NCBI GenBank assembly: GCA_902614395.1
Contig: CACMKW010000001.1
Span: 259,520-323,519 of the forward strand
Length of the DNA stretch: 64,000 bases
Reading direction: 5' to 3'
Origin: an uncultured Alphaproteobacteria bacterium
GTDB taxonomy: Bacteria; Pseudomonadota; Alphaproteobacteria; HIMB59; GCA-002718135
Part shown: in pieces, positions 9,334 to 17,633 of the stretch
Layout: each line of letters opens with the position of its first letter
Position numbering within the stretch: position 1 is the first letter of the stretch
The notes under the pieces: model-generated
What the model saw: only the letters and a program-made list of their open reading frames with translations
Told to the model about the DNA's origin: nothing
The model's database searches: none
Position numbers and translations under genes: made by a program

Positions 9334-10463
9334 TTTTTGAAAGGAAGATAATCTTCTAATTTTTCTTTTTGGTTATCAATAAGCTGACTTTCATTATCAA
9401 GAAAATTTTGAATAGCTTTGCTAAATTCTTGATCTTTAATCCAATGAGCACTCCATGTTTTTGTTGGCGCATAGCCTCTTTGTAATTTATGCTCACCTTG
9501 AGCTCCTGCTTCTACAATTTGTATCTTATTTTGAATTGCATATTCAATTGCTTGATAATAACAAAGTTCAAAATGTAAAAATGGTACTTCATATTTTGAT
9601 CCCCATAATCGTCCATACAAATGAGTTTTGCTTAGAAAATTAATTGCAGAGGCAACCATTTTATCTTCTTGATAAGCCATTATAAGCAATATTTTATTTT
9701 TAAAATTATGTAATATTTCAAAGAAAAATTCTTTCGTTAAATACGTAGAGCCCCACTTTCTTCCTGTTGTATCTAAATAACAATCGTAAAAAAAATTTAT
9801 ATGCTCTTCTTTAATATCATCTCCATTAAGTAATTTTACAGTTAAATTATTATTTTCAATACATAGTCTTTCTCGTTTTATGATTTTTCTTTTTCGTGAA
9901 GATAAATCTTTTAAGAATTCATCAAAATTTTTATATTCATTATTATTCCAATGAAACTGTATCCCTGATCTAATCATAATATTGTCAACATTATTCCAAT
10001 TAGAAGCATCATTAATAAAATTAAAATGGAGAGAAGAAACATTTATTTTTTTTGCCTCTTTTATAATATTATTAATTACCTGAACTTGTTTTTTCTTTTT
10101 ATCTTTAACTGATCTATTTAAAACAATTCTATCACCAGTAACTGGTGTAAACGGAATTGCAGATTGAAGTTTAGGGTAATAGTTTATTCCATATCGATGA
10201 TAAGCGTCAGCCCAAGAATGATCAAAAATATATTCTCCAAACGAATGGTTCTTTATATAAAGAGGACATAGTGAGATAATTTTATCATTTTCTTGCTCTA
10301 TGTAATGATATGGTTGCCAACCTGTTTTGGTATTTGCACTTTTACTTTTTTCTAATGCGTGAAGAAATTCATATTGTAAGAATGGATGATCATTGCCAAC
10401 ACATTCATTCCACTCTGATTTGCTAACATCGCTTAATGAAGAGCAAAAAAAATATTCACTCAT
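9330..10463 (-). CDS. FemAB/GNAT-like N-acyltransferase, COG3146 (DUF482)
   Basis: A 377-residue protein with the pattern of the DUF482/COG3146 family: an N-terminal HPFLQYEFL, a Trp-rich middle, SSRKRKIIKRER, and a C-terminal GRLWGS followed by EAGAQGEHK. Members are predicted GNAT-fold acyltransferases related to the FemAB peptidyl transferases; the substrate is unknown. No signal peptide or membrane segment is seen, so it is cytosolic. It lies 10 bases downstream of the RidA gene on the same strand. Confidence 0.85.
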   Translation of the reverse strand: MSEYFFCSSLSDVSKSEWNECVGNDHPFLQYEFLHALEKSKSANTKTGWQPYHYIEQENDKIISLCPLYIKNHSFGEYIFDHSWADAYHRYGINYYPKLQSAIPFTPVTGDRIVLNRSVKDKKKKQVQVINNIIKEAKKINVSSLHFNFINDASNWNNVDNIMIRSGIQFHWNNNEYKNFDEFLKDLSSRKRKIIKRERLCIENNNLTVKLLNGDDIKEEHINFFYDCYLDTTGRKWGSTYLTKEFFFEILHNFKNKILLIMAYQEDKMVASAINFLSKTHLYGRLWGSKYEVPFLHFELCYYQAIEYAIQNKIQIVEAGAQGEHKLQRGYAPTKTWSAHWIKDQEFSKAIQNFLDNESQLIDNQKEKLEDYLPFKN

Positions 10464-10473
10464 GCTGAGTATT

Positions 10474-10938
10474 TTATTTAATTTTTATTATCGCGTCGAT
10501 TTCTACAGAAATATTAAAAGGAAGTGAGTTTGAACCAACTGCAAAACGAGCATGTCTTCCCTTATCACCGAAAATGCTAACTAATAAATCTGATGCTCCG
10601 TTTATAATTTTAGGTTGATCAGTAAAGTTTTCGTCACAATTTACAAAAGCTCCAAGCTTTAAGAAGGTGTCTAGTCTATCCCAATCCCCGTTTAGAGATG
10701 TTTTTAATGCTGAAACAATATTAATACAGCAAAGTTCTGCTGCTTTAATTCCATCTTCCTCTGATATTTCTTTCCCCACTTTTCCACTGTATACTATTTT
10801 TCCATCAACTACTGGTCCCTGTCCTGATACATAAACTGTATTATCGGCAACTTTAAAGGGCACATAATTTGCCATTGGCGTTGGCATTTCTGGTATTATT
10901 AAATCTAATTTCTTGATATTTTCTTCAAAGATGTGCAT
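10474..10938 (-). CDS. RidA family protein (reactive enamine/imine deaminase-like)
   Basis: Small cytosolic trimer-forming protein of the YjgF/YER057c/UK114 family. True RidA hydrolyses 2-aminoacrylate and related imines left by PLP enzymes. The signature VEIDAI (145-150) and Arg131 (HARFAVG, aligned with the substrate carboxylate-binding Arg) are present. The 154 residues are slightly longer than RidA (about 128) and match the longer subgroup with the N-terminal KLDLIIPEMP, so a different imine substrate is possible. Confidence 0.88.
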   Translation of the reverse strand: MHIFEENIKKLDLIIPEMPTPMANYVPFKVADNTVYVSGQGPVVDGKIVYSGKVGKEISEEDGIKAAELCCINIVSALKTSLNGDWDRLDTFLKLGAFVNCDENFTDQPKIINGASDLLVSIFGDKGRHARFAVGSNSLPFNISVEIDAIIKIK

Positions 10939-10983
10939 TACTATATATATAAAACATTTTGAGTGAAGGTAAAGAAAACAAAT

Positions 10984-11550
10984 ATGAATAAATTTCTAAA
11001 ATTATTTATTTTCATATTTATATTCTCATTATTAATAAAAGGGGGGATTTCAATGGCAGATGAAAATAAGGATATTATTCATATGACGCTTAAAGATGGT
11101 ATTGTTGTTATAGAGACAAAACCAGACGTGGCACCAAAACATGTAAAACAAATCAAACAACTTATAGAAGAGGGACAGTATGATGGTGTCGTTTTTCATA
11201 GAGTAATTGATGGATTTATGGCTCAAACTGGAGACGTAGAATTTGGAAATTCAAATAAAGATGACTTCAATTTATCAAGAGCAGGAACTGGTGGATCAAA
11301 TCTTCCTGATATAGAAGCAGAATTTTCTTCAGAAAATCATGGAAGAGGAGCAGTATCAATGGCTAGAGCACAAAATCCTAATAGTGCAAATAGCCAATTT
11401 TTTATTTGTTTTGATGATTGTTCATTTTTAGACGGTCAATATACTGTTTGGGCTCAAGTTACTGAAGGTATGGAATATGTTGATAATATCACAAGAGGTG
11501 AGCCGCCTGCTGATCCAGATAAAATTATTAAAATGGAGATTGTAAAATAA
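10984..11550 (+). CDS. Peptidyl-prolyl cis-trans isomerase, cyclophilin type, exported
   Basis: Cyclophilin fold: active-site VFHRVIDGFMAQTGD, SQFFICF and FLDGQYTVWAQV are all present. The N-terminus (MNKFLKLFIF and a hydrophobic run ending SMADE) is a signal peptide, so it acts in the periplasm like PpiA. The open frame has a GTG at 10963, but the ATG at 10984 gives the better signal peptide and 188 residues. The gene is divergent from RidA and 4 bases ahead of the dipeptidase. Confidence 0.9.
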   Translation: MNKFLKLFIFIFIFSLLIKGGISMADENKDIIHMTLKDGIVVIETKPDVAPKHVKQIKQLIEEGQYDGVVFHRVIDGFMAQTGDVEFGNSNKDDFNLSRAGTGGSNLPDIEAEFSSENHGRGAVSMARAQNPNSANSQFFICFDDCSFLDGQYTVWAQVTEGMEYVDNITRGEPPADPDKIIKMEIVK

Positions 11551-11554
11551 TTAG

Positions 11555-12637
11555 ATGTTTGTTGCTGACTTGCATAATGATCTTGTGCAAAGAGTTATTG
11601 AAGGTGAAGATGTTACAAAACCTACTCCTCATGGACATACGGACATACCTAGGTTACTAAAATCAGAAATTGATTTACAAATTTTAATTATTTGGGTCTC
11701 AAGCAATGCTAAAGAACCAAATTTTTTTAAAAGAGCTGATAAGATGTATGATGAGATTGAAAAAATTTCATCACATGAAGAAATTATTATTCCCAAAAAA
11801 CTCTCAGATATTAATGAAGCAATAGAAAAAAATAAGTTAATGCTTCCCATTTCAATGGAAGGTGGAGAGGGTTTAGAAAATGATATCAATAATTTATATC
11901 ATTTTATTGAAAGGGGTCTTTTCTATTTTGGACCAACTTGGAATCATTCTTTGGATTGGGTTTCATCCAATTATGACGAGACATACAATTCTTCAAAACT
12001 TAAAAGTCATGGTTTAAGTAAATTTGGCAAAGAAGTAATTTCTATTTGCCAAGATAATAATGTGCTAGTTGATGTTTCGCACATTGGAGAGAAAAGTTTT
12101 TGGGACATAGCATCAATAAGCACAAAACCTTTTATAGCCTCGCATTCTAGTGTGTATAATTTGTGTCCCCATTTTCGTAATTTAAAAGATGATCAAATTG
12201 AAACTATCAAAAAAGTAAAAGGTTTGATTGGTCTTAATCCATATCCTTTTTTTATTGATAAATCTTTCAAAGTAACTGAAGCTAAAGAACGAAAAAAATA
12301 TATTGATGATTTAAATTCTATTGAAAGAAAACACTCAAACAAAACTTCACAATGGATAGCAAAACAACATTTCCTTCAAAAAAAATTAGCGAGTGTATGT
12401 CCAAGTATAGAAATATTTGTTGATCATATCGAGTATGTAATAAATAAAATAGGAATTGATTATGTTGGTATAGGCAGTGATTATGACGGATTAGACTGTT
12501 TGCCCAAATCATGGAACGATTGCTTGGATCATATGATTATTCAAGAATGCTTGGGAAAAAGAGGATATAAAAATACTGAAATTGAAAAAGTTATGGGAAA
12601 AAATATCCTAAGAGTTTTAGAAGAAATCGATAATTAA
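11555..12637 (+). CDS. Membrane dipeptidase family protein (peptidase M19)
   Basis: Zinc dipeptidase of the renal dipeptidase family, which cleaves dipeptides including those with a C-terminal D-residue. Metal ligands map well: His7 and Asp9 (DLHND), Glu102 (SMEGGE), His176 (DVSHIG) and His197 (IASHSS). The last two are 21 residues apart, as in human DPEP1 (198 and 219). GIGSDYDGLD closes the barrel. There is no signal peptide, so a cytosolic role in peptide recycling is likely. The 3' end overlaps lysE-type gene by 21 bases, convergently. Confidence 0.9.
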   Translation: MFVADLHNDLVQRVIEGEDVTKPTPHGHTDIPRLLKSEIDLQILIIWVSSNAKEPNFFKRADKMYDEIEKISSHEEIIIPKKLSDINEAIEKNKLMLPISMEGGEGLENDINNLYHFIERGLFYFGPTWNHSLDWVSSNYDETYNSSKLKSHGLSKFGKEVISICQDNNVLVDVSHIGEKSFWDIASISTKPFIASHSSVYNLCPHFRNLKDDQIETIKKVKGLIGLNPYPFFIDKSFKVTEAKERKKYIDDLNSIERKHSNKTSQWIAKQHFLQKKLASVCPSIEIFVDHIEYVINKIGIDYVGIGSDYDGLDCLPKSWNDCLDHMIIQECLGKRGYKNTEIEKVMGKNILRVLEEIDN

Positions 12638-13225
12638 CAAAGCACCAATTAACACTAAAATTAATCCTGATATTTTTTGAATAATATGTTTTCTTTTCTG
12701 GAAAAAATCTCCCATTCCATAACTTGTTACTACAACTGAAACTAGAATATACCAAATCCCATCTATAACAGATGCAGTGATGACAAGTATTGAGTGTGAA
12801 AAAAAGGAAGCATCTATTTTTACAAATTGTGAAAATACTGCTGAAAACCATATAAGGATTTTGGGATTTAAAATTGCTATAGAAAAACCTTGTAAGAATG
12901 AATTAATATTCTTTTGATTATCTATATGTTCAATTTCTTGATTTTTTTTAAAAAGAAATTGGAGGCCTATAAATAATAAAAATAGAATTCCAATAATTTG
13001 TATAAATTGAAATAGAATTTTATTTGTTGTTAAAATAATTATTAGTCCAGTTACTGCAAAAATTGCGTACACACCCATACCAATCCCGTGACCAATAGAG
13101 GTCAGAATGCCAGCAAATCTATTAACTGTAATACTGTTTCTGATAATTAATGCTAAACTAGGTCCAGGAGACATGGCTCCAGCAATACATACAAAGGCAA
13201 ATTGAAGCCAAAAGATAAAAGTCAT
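12617..13225 (-). CDS. LysE/RhtB family amino acid exporter
   Basis: Six-helix inner membrane exporter of amino acids or related metabolites. The 202 residues carry the family signature in the first helix region, GAMSPGPSLALI, plus Gly-rich helix 2 (GHGIGMGVYA) and a helix with AILNPKILIWF. Its start (13225) directly abuts the stop of pdxJ (13226) with no spacer, so it is read as the second gene of a pdxJ transcript. Confidence 0.9.
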   Translation of the reverse strand: MTFIFWLQFAFVCIAGAMSPGPSLALIIRNSITVNRFAGILTSIGHGIGMGVYAIFAVTGLIIILTTNKILFQFIQIIGILFLLFIGLQFLFKKNQEIEHIDNQKNINSFLQGFSIAILNPKILIWFSAVFSQFVKIDASFFSHSILVITASVIDGIWYILVSVVVTSYGMGDFFQKRKHIIQKISGLILVLIGALLIIDFF

Positions 13226-13960
13226 TTAATTTTTTGTTAGAGATAAATATTTTTTAATTGTTTTTTCTAAACCAAATTCAAATGTATCACAGATCAAAGC
13301 ATGACCTATTGAAACTTCTTCGATATTATTAATATTTTCTAAGAAAAATTTTAAATTTTCCAAATTTAAATCATGTCCTGCATTTAATTTAATTTCAGGA
13401 AATTCTTTTTTTAAAAATGTTGATACATCTATATAGGACTTTATGGCATTATCTTTATTGTCTATAAAATTATGAGCATAATCGTATGTATAAAGTTCAA
13501 CTCTATCGGTTTGTATAACTTCTAAATTTTCCAGTGTTTTAATGGATGGATTTATAAAAATTGAAACACGAATTTTATTTTTTTTAAATTCACTAACAAT
13601 ATCTCGAAGAAATTCTTTATTTTCATGACAATCCCAACCAAATGAAGAGGTCAATGCACCAGGTGGATCTGGCACTAATGTGACTTGATCTGGTTTAACC
13701 TCAATTACTTTTTTAACAAAAAAATCTGATGGATATCCTTCTATATTGAACTCTTTATTTTCAAATTTTGCCAATAAATTTTTTAATGGCTCTAGGTCAG
13801 AAAATTTCGCATGTCTTTCATCTGGGCGAGGGTGTACTGTAATTCCATCAGCACCAAAGTTTAAACATTTGTTACTAATATCAATCAAGTTTGGTAAGTC
13901 AGCACCTCTTGCATTTCTCACTAAAGCAAATTTATTCACATTTACGCTTAAAGCTGTCAT
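13226..13960 (-). CDS. pdxJ: Pyridoxine 5'-phosphate synthase, Bacteroidetes-type sequence
   Basis: Last step of de novo vitamin B6 synthesis: condenses aminoacetone phosphate with 1-deoxyxylulose 5-phosphate. TIM-barrel landmarks: LSVNVNKFALVRNARG, ITVHPRPDERH, FNIEGYP and NAGHDLN. The middle loop reads VTLVPDPPGALTSSFGWD instead of the proteobacterial VPEKR...TTEGGLD. That variant, with NIEGYP, is what I recall from Bacteroidetes PdxJ and suggests transfer. The 244 residues are family length. It is divergent from the GYD-domain gene. Confidence 0.93.
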   Translation of the reverse strand: MTALSVNVNKFALVRNARGADLPNLIDISNKCLNFGADGITVHPRPDERHAKFSDLEPLKNLLAKFENKEFNIEGYPSDFFVKKVIEVKPDQVTLVPDPPGALTSSFGWDCHENKEFLRDIVSEFKKNKIRVSIFINPSIKTLENLEVIQTDRVELYTYDYAHNFIDNKDNAIKSYIDVSTFLKKEFPEIKLNAGHDLNLENLKFFLENINNIEEVSIGHALICDTFEFGLEKTIKKYLSLTKN

Positions 13961-14034
13961 AATTTATTAATTTTTTTAATTTAAGTTCACTTATTATTTT
14001 TATTTATCAATAACATCAAATTGAAAGGAGTAAT

Positions 14035-14355
14035 ATGAATAAATTTTATTTAATTGGAAAACTAAGTCCAGAATACGTTAAAGGATATATGAGTAATCCA
14101 GATCAAGATAGAGCTGCGATTGTTGGAAGTGCTGCTGAAAAAGCAGGAGGTAAATTACATAGTTTAGAATTTGTAAGAGGTGACTTTGACATGATTGCAA
14201 CAGCAGAAGGCGATTATGAATCAATGCTAGCTATGAAGGTTACAGCTTTACAATCAGGAATGTTAAATGAATTAATCATTTTAGATACAAAATTTGATAT
14301 GGTTAGTACTGTAAAAAAAGCAGCAGAAGCTTCTGGAACTTATAAAAAAACTTAA
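14035..14355 (+). CDS. GYD domain-containing protein
   Basis: A 106-residue cytosolic protein of the GYD family (ferredoxin-like dimeric alpha/beta barrel, no established reaction). Family features are an N-terminal beta strand, KAGGKLHSLEFVRGDFDMI, then AEGDYESMLA and the closing strand. A good Shine-Dalgarno AAAGGAGT lies 5 bases before the ATG, one of the strongest in the window, which suggests the protein is abundant. Confidence 0.75.
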   Translation: MNKFYLIGKLSPEYVKGYMSNPDQDRAAIVGSAAEKAGGKLHSLEFVRGDFDMIATAEGDYESMLAMKVTALQSGMLNELIILDTKFDMVSTVKKAAEASGTYKKT

Positions 14356-14363
14356 GAATTACT

Positions 14364-15020
14364 TTAAATTTTTTTTCCATATGTTTTAAGCATCCATTCA
14401 TTAACTTTTGGATGCTTATATACTTCTTCTCTCAAATTATTTAATTTTTCGTATGACTCTAATATATTAGTTGGTACACCATCTAAAAGTCCTGAACTTA
14501 ACCATCCGAGTAATCTCCAAATTGCTAAATCAGCAATAGAAATTTTGTTACCAACAAAAAAATTAGACTCATTATTTTTCTTAAGTAAGTTTTCAAGAAA
14601 CTGAAACCATTTTGGTAAATGTTTTGTCGCTAATATTTTTCTAGCTAATGCTAATCGTTCCTTCTCTTTATCTCTACCGGACAGAGTTACAAGATAGTTA
14701 ATGTCTTGAGCTGCATCAATAATTTGATCAATTTGTGCCGCTTCAAAATCATTATTTTTTGGATATAAACCAGATAACTTCCCACAAAACCTTGCAATTG
14801 CTCCTGTTTGAGCAATTATTTTGCCATCAATGTCTAATACTGGCAATTGTTTAAAAGGAGCTATTTGTTTATTTGGTAATAATCCATTTTCTTTTAAGTT
14901 ATCTATTTCTTTTCCTTCGACTCGATAATCTTTGAAAGGAATATCCCCTATAAATAAAGCTAATCTAGTTACTTCTGCTCTCCAGAAAGGTATTTTAAAA
15001 TAGTATAACGTAATTTCCAT
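14364..15020 (-). CDS. Glutathione S-transferase
   Basis: Cytosolic GST: thioredoxin-like N-terminal domain (ITLYYFKIPFWRAEVTRLAL) with the glutathione gamma-glutamyl site QTGAIARF (Thr for the usual Ser), and an all-helical C-terminal domain with NKISIADLAIWRLL. The Tyr in the first strand (LYYF) fits an alpha/mu/pi/sigma-type catalytic tyrosine. At 218 residues it is family length. Convergent with the GYD gene, 8 bases away; the first of three glutathione-linked genes within 6 kb. Confidence 0.88.
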   Translation of the reverse strand: MEITLYYFKIPFWRAEVTRLALFIGDIPFKDYRVEGKEIDNLKENGLLPNKQIAPFKQLPVLDIDGKIIAQTGAIARFCGKLSGLYPKNNDFEAAQIDQIIDAAQDINYLVTLSGRDKEKERLALARKILATKHLPKWFQFLENLLKKNNESNFFVGNKISIADLAIWRLLGWLSSGLLDGVPTNILESYEKLNNLREEVYKHPKVNEWMLKTYGKKI

Positions 15021-15055
15021 ATTGATTTTTTTATTATGATCTATGATACACAGTT

Positions 15056-15454
15056 ATGATCAAAAAAATAGATCTTTTCATTATCATCATTAATATTATT
15101 TTTTTTGCATACTATGGAATTCAACTTCTTGTATTCACTGATGAATTTGCCTTAAATAATTTAGGTTTCTTTAATCATGCAGTTGCGGGATTATCTGAGA
15201 TAATTGGTATAATTTTTTTATCTTTTGTAGTAGCACTGATAACAATTATTTTTAAAGGAATTGATAAACAATCACCTCTTATTTATTGTATTTTCGTATT
15301 ACAGTTTTTAGTATCTATCAATTTCTGGAGATATATAATTACAAACAGCCCAGGGGAAACTAACTTACAAACAATTAGTATAAATGCATTTTTATTTTCT
15401 ATAATCACTGTTCTAAATTTACTATTGATAATAAATAATTTTAAAAAAATATAA
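15056..15454 (+). CDS. Four-helix membrane protein, unrecognised
   Basis: A 132-residue hydrophobic protein with four predicted membrane helices (about 7-27, 46-66, 76-95 and 108-128). I do not recognise a family. The segment TDEFALNNLGFF after helix 1 resembles NKNFVQNSLGFA at the same place in the membrane protein at 16728, so the two may be distant paralogues flanking the hydrolase gene. No Shine-Dalgarno is visible. Confidence 0.6.
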   Translation: MIKKIDLFIIIINIIFFAYYGIQLLVFTDEFALNNLGFFNHAVAGLSEIIGIIFLSFVVALITIIFKGIDKQSPLIYCIFVLQFLVSINFWRYIITNSPGETNLQTISINAFLFSIITVLNLLLIINNFKKI

Positions 15455-15493
15455 TATTATTATAGTAGAATATTCAAAAATCTTTTTTATTGT

Positions 15494-16669
15494 ATGGATT
15501 TCAAAATACTAAGTACCAAAATTAAAAATATCTTTGATAGTAATAAGATTCCTTGTTTATCAGTAATAATTACAAATAAGGATAAAAATATTTTTGAACA
15601 ATACCATGGCCACACACATTTAAAAAAAATGACAGATTTTAATGAAAACTCAATTGTAAGAATAGCATCAATGACTAAACCAATCACCTCATTATGTATT
15701 TTTCAACTTATTGAAAAAAACTTAATAAGTTTAGAAACAAATCTTGAGGATATAGATAGACGTTTCGCTGATGTTAAAATTATTAAAATAGTTGATAGTA
15801 ATGTTCAATATATAAAACCTAAATCAAAAATTAAAATCAAACATCTGTTAACTCACACTTCTGGATATGGTTATCAATTTCTTAATTCTGAAATTAAATA
15901 TTTAGTAGATAACCAATTATTACAAGATTTAAAAGATGATGGAGGGGATTTTCTTGATGCTCCTATTTTATTTGAACCAGGTACAAGATGGAATTATGGA
16001 ATTGGTATTGATCTACTTGGACATGTAATTGAAAAATTATCTAATAAAAAATTAAATGATTATATGAAAGAAAATTTATTTGATAAAATTGGAATGAATA
16101 ATACTACCTTTCATTTGGAAGAAAATAATTTTGAAAATTTGGCTTATGTTTATGATTATTTAGACAATAAATTAACGCTTAATAAAGATATTTCTTTCTA
16201 TCAAGAGGAAAAAATTAATAGATTATTTCATGCTGGAGGGGGTGGTTTATTTTCTAATGCACAAGATTATGCAAAATTTATGCGTATATTTTTGAGTGAA
16301 AAAAATGACATATTATCTCAAGAGTCTATCAATATGATGAAAACTAATCAAATAGGAGATCTTGAAGTAAAAAGGATGCCTTCAGTTGATCAAGAATTTT
16401 CAGCTTCCTTAGATTACGATGATAACATTGAAAAAAAATTTGGATATGGTTTTATGATAAATAATAATAAAACCCTTGAAGGGAGACCAATAGGGAGTAT
16501 TTTTTGGACAGGAATCTTTAATAGTTTTTTTTGGATTGATTTTGAAAATAAAATGGGATGTGCAATATTTATGCAAATGTTGCCATATATGAATGAAGTA
16601 TCTCTGAAAGCCTATAATGAAATTGAGAAAAGTATTTATGAAAATATAAATAATCAGAATTCAAAATAG
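15494..16669 (+). CDS. Beta-lactamase-fold serine hydrolase (class C/esterase family VIII type)
   Basis: Serine hydrolase of the beta-lactamase (PF00144) family; such proteins are more often esterases or peptidases than antibiotic-degrading enzymes. Nucleophile motif S59-M-T-K62. The second motif is W166-N-Y168-G, lacking the Asn of the classical YxN, as in family VIII esterases. The third region reads HAGGGGLFSNAQDYAKF. There is no signal peptide, so it is cytosolic, which argues against a beta-lactam resistance role. It has 391 residues and stands between two small membrane-protein genes. Confidence 0.85.
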   Translation: MDFKILSTKIKNIFDSNKIPCLSVIITNKDKNIFEQYHGHTHLKKMTDFNENSIVRIASMTKPITSLCIFQLIEKNLISLETNLEDIDRRFADVKIIKIVDSNVQYIKPKSKIKIKHLLTHTSGYGYQFLNSEIKYLVDNQLLQDLKDDGGDFLDAPILFEPGTRWNYGIGIDLLGHVIEKLSNKKLNDYMKENLFDKIGMNNTTFHLEENNFENLAYVYDYLDNKLTLNKDISFYQEEKINRLFHAGGGGLFSNAQDYAKFMRIFLSEKNDILSQESINMMKTNQIGDLEVKRMPSVDQEFSASLDYDDNIEKKFGYGFMINNNKTLEGRPIGSIFWTGIFNSFFWIDFENKMGCAIFMQMLPYMNEVSLKAYNEIEKSIYENINNQNSK

Positions 16670-16727
16670 AAAATCACAGAGAATCAAAAATTTATAGTTT
16701 ATAATATACTTAAATAAGGGAGATTTT

Positions 16728-17129
16728 ATGATTGAATCAGCTGGGGGCATGATACCTTTTATCTGTCATGTTTTTCTAATTTTATTTGGGGGTTTTTTTG
16801 GTTTAAGTTTCGCTTTTAACAAAAATTTTGTACAAAATAGTCTTGGCTTCGCATCAAAAGACGCAATGTTTATGGGTCGACCTCTTGGGTTTTTAATGAT
16901 CGGTGTAGTTTTAATGCTTATTGCTACATTATTTCAAATTGGTGGTTTTACTTCACCAAATGAAGTTATAGGCATTATGTTTATTTTTACTATTTTTGCT
17001 TTTTGTTACAATCTTGGAACCACATTAAAAATTTTTGAGAGTTTTGATGGTAATGATTGGCCAATAAAAAATGCTATAAGACCACTAATACCAATGGTAG
17101 TGATTTTAATACGTTACTTTACTTTATAA
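16728..17129 (+). CDS. Four-helix membrane protein, unrecognised
   Basis: A 133-residue hydrophobic protein with four likely membrane helices (about 9-30, 51-70, 79-100 and 114-131). A short Shine-Dalgarno GGGAG precedes the ATG. The family is not recognised. It shares a loose pattern with the 15056 protein: helix, then an Asn-Phe...Asn-x-Leu-Gly-Phe stretch, then helix. It is followed by a hairpin and the convergent tRNA-Thr. Confidence 0.6.
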   Translation: MIESAGGMIPFICHVFLILFGGFFGLSFAFNKNFVQNSLGFASKDAMFMGRPLGFLMIGVVLMLIATLFQIGGFTSPNEVIGIMFIFTIFAFCYNLGTTLKIFESFDGNDWPIKNAIRPLIPMVVILIRYFTL

Positions 17130-17139
17130 AAAAAATTTT

Positions 17140-17159
17140 AGCACTCTTTTAAGAGTACT
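17140..17159 (-). terminator. Rho-independent terminator of tRNA-Thr
   Basis: Nine-base-pair stem (AGTACTCTT with AAGAGTGCT, one G-U pair) and a very short loop. On the minus strand it is followed by AAAATTTTTTT. It lies 7 bases beyond the CCA end of the tRNA and may also help end the convergent membrane-protein transcript. Confidence 0.7.
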
Positions 17160-17166
17160 AAAAAAC

Positions 17167-17241
17167 TGGTGCTGATACCGAGAATCGAACTTGGATCTGA
17201 CCGTTACCAACGGCCTGTAATAACCATTATACTATATCAGC
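17167..17241 (-). tRNA. tRNA-Thr (anticodon GGT), unusual body
   Basis: Full cloverleaf with encoded CCA: acceptor GCTGATA/TATCAGC with discriminator A, anticodon stem GGCCG/CGGTC and loop TTGGTAA. Two features are odd. The D-arm (GTATAATGGTTATTAC, 3-bp stem) is of the type I know from tRNA-Gly(TCC). The T-stem has an A-C mismatch (CCAAG with CTCGG). The tRNA still looks functional because acceptor, anticodon stem and T-loop TTCGATT are intact. Confidence 0.88.
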
Positions 17242-17286
17242 TCAATCTATGTAATATCACAATATTTTTTAATGAAAAGAAATGTA

Positions 17287-17310
17287 ATTAGCGGACTGAA
17301 GTCCGCTAAT
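17287..17310 (-). terminator. Strong hairpin downstream of the YdhR-like gene
   Basis: Perfect 10-bp stem ATTAGCGGAC/GTCCGCTAAT with a 4-base loop, unusually GC-rich for this DNA. It begins 6 bases after the stop of the minus-strand gene at 17316. Following bases on the minus strand (TACATTTC) are not a clean T-tract, while ATTTTATTT lies on the plus side. It may be a terminator read in either direction or a 3'-end-stabilising hairpin. Confidence 0.6.
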
Positions 17311-17315
17311 TTTAT

Positions 17316-17633
17316 TTAAGAAATAGATTCTGTTTTTGCTCCAGCTATTATAGATGGTCCATCAATTACATCATGTTCTTTAGTAGTAAAGTTATCAAAG
17401 TTTTCATGAGTTGATAAAAATTCAAATATTGGACCATTTTTATATTTCTCCAGACTATCTTCATCTTTAAAAATATAAACTCCTCCATAAACATTATCAT
17501 TTTCATCACCGATGAAGTATTTAGATATTAAACCTTCTACTCCACGGAAATCCATAGCATCAATATGCGCTTGAGCCTTGAAATCATCAACACCCAAGTT
17601 TTTAAGATTAAAATTAATAATTAAAATTTTCAT
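17316..17633 (-). CDS. YdhR-like monooxygenase-family protein
   Basis: A 105-residue protein resembling YdhR (dimeric alpha/beta barrel fold). Matching stretches are KILIINFNL, GLISKYFIGDENDNVYGGVYIF and a C-terminal HDVIDGPSIIAGA. YdhR is called a putative monooxygenase; the reaction is unproven. The ATG at 17633 overlaps the upstream stop in ATGA and follows GGAAAG, so I prefer it to the frame start at 17642. Translationally coupled to the 205-residue gene upstream. Confidence 0.75.
   Translation of the reverse strand: MKILIINFNLKNLGVDDFKAQAHIDAMDFRGVEGLISKYFIGDENDNVYGGVYIFKDEDSLEKYKNGPIFEFLSTHENFDNFTTKEHDVIDGPSIIAGAKTESIS

Noticed and set aside
15494..16669. Beta-lactam resistance gene
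   Set aside because: No signal peptide and no YxN motif; the protein looks like a cytosolic esterase-type member of the family.
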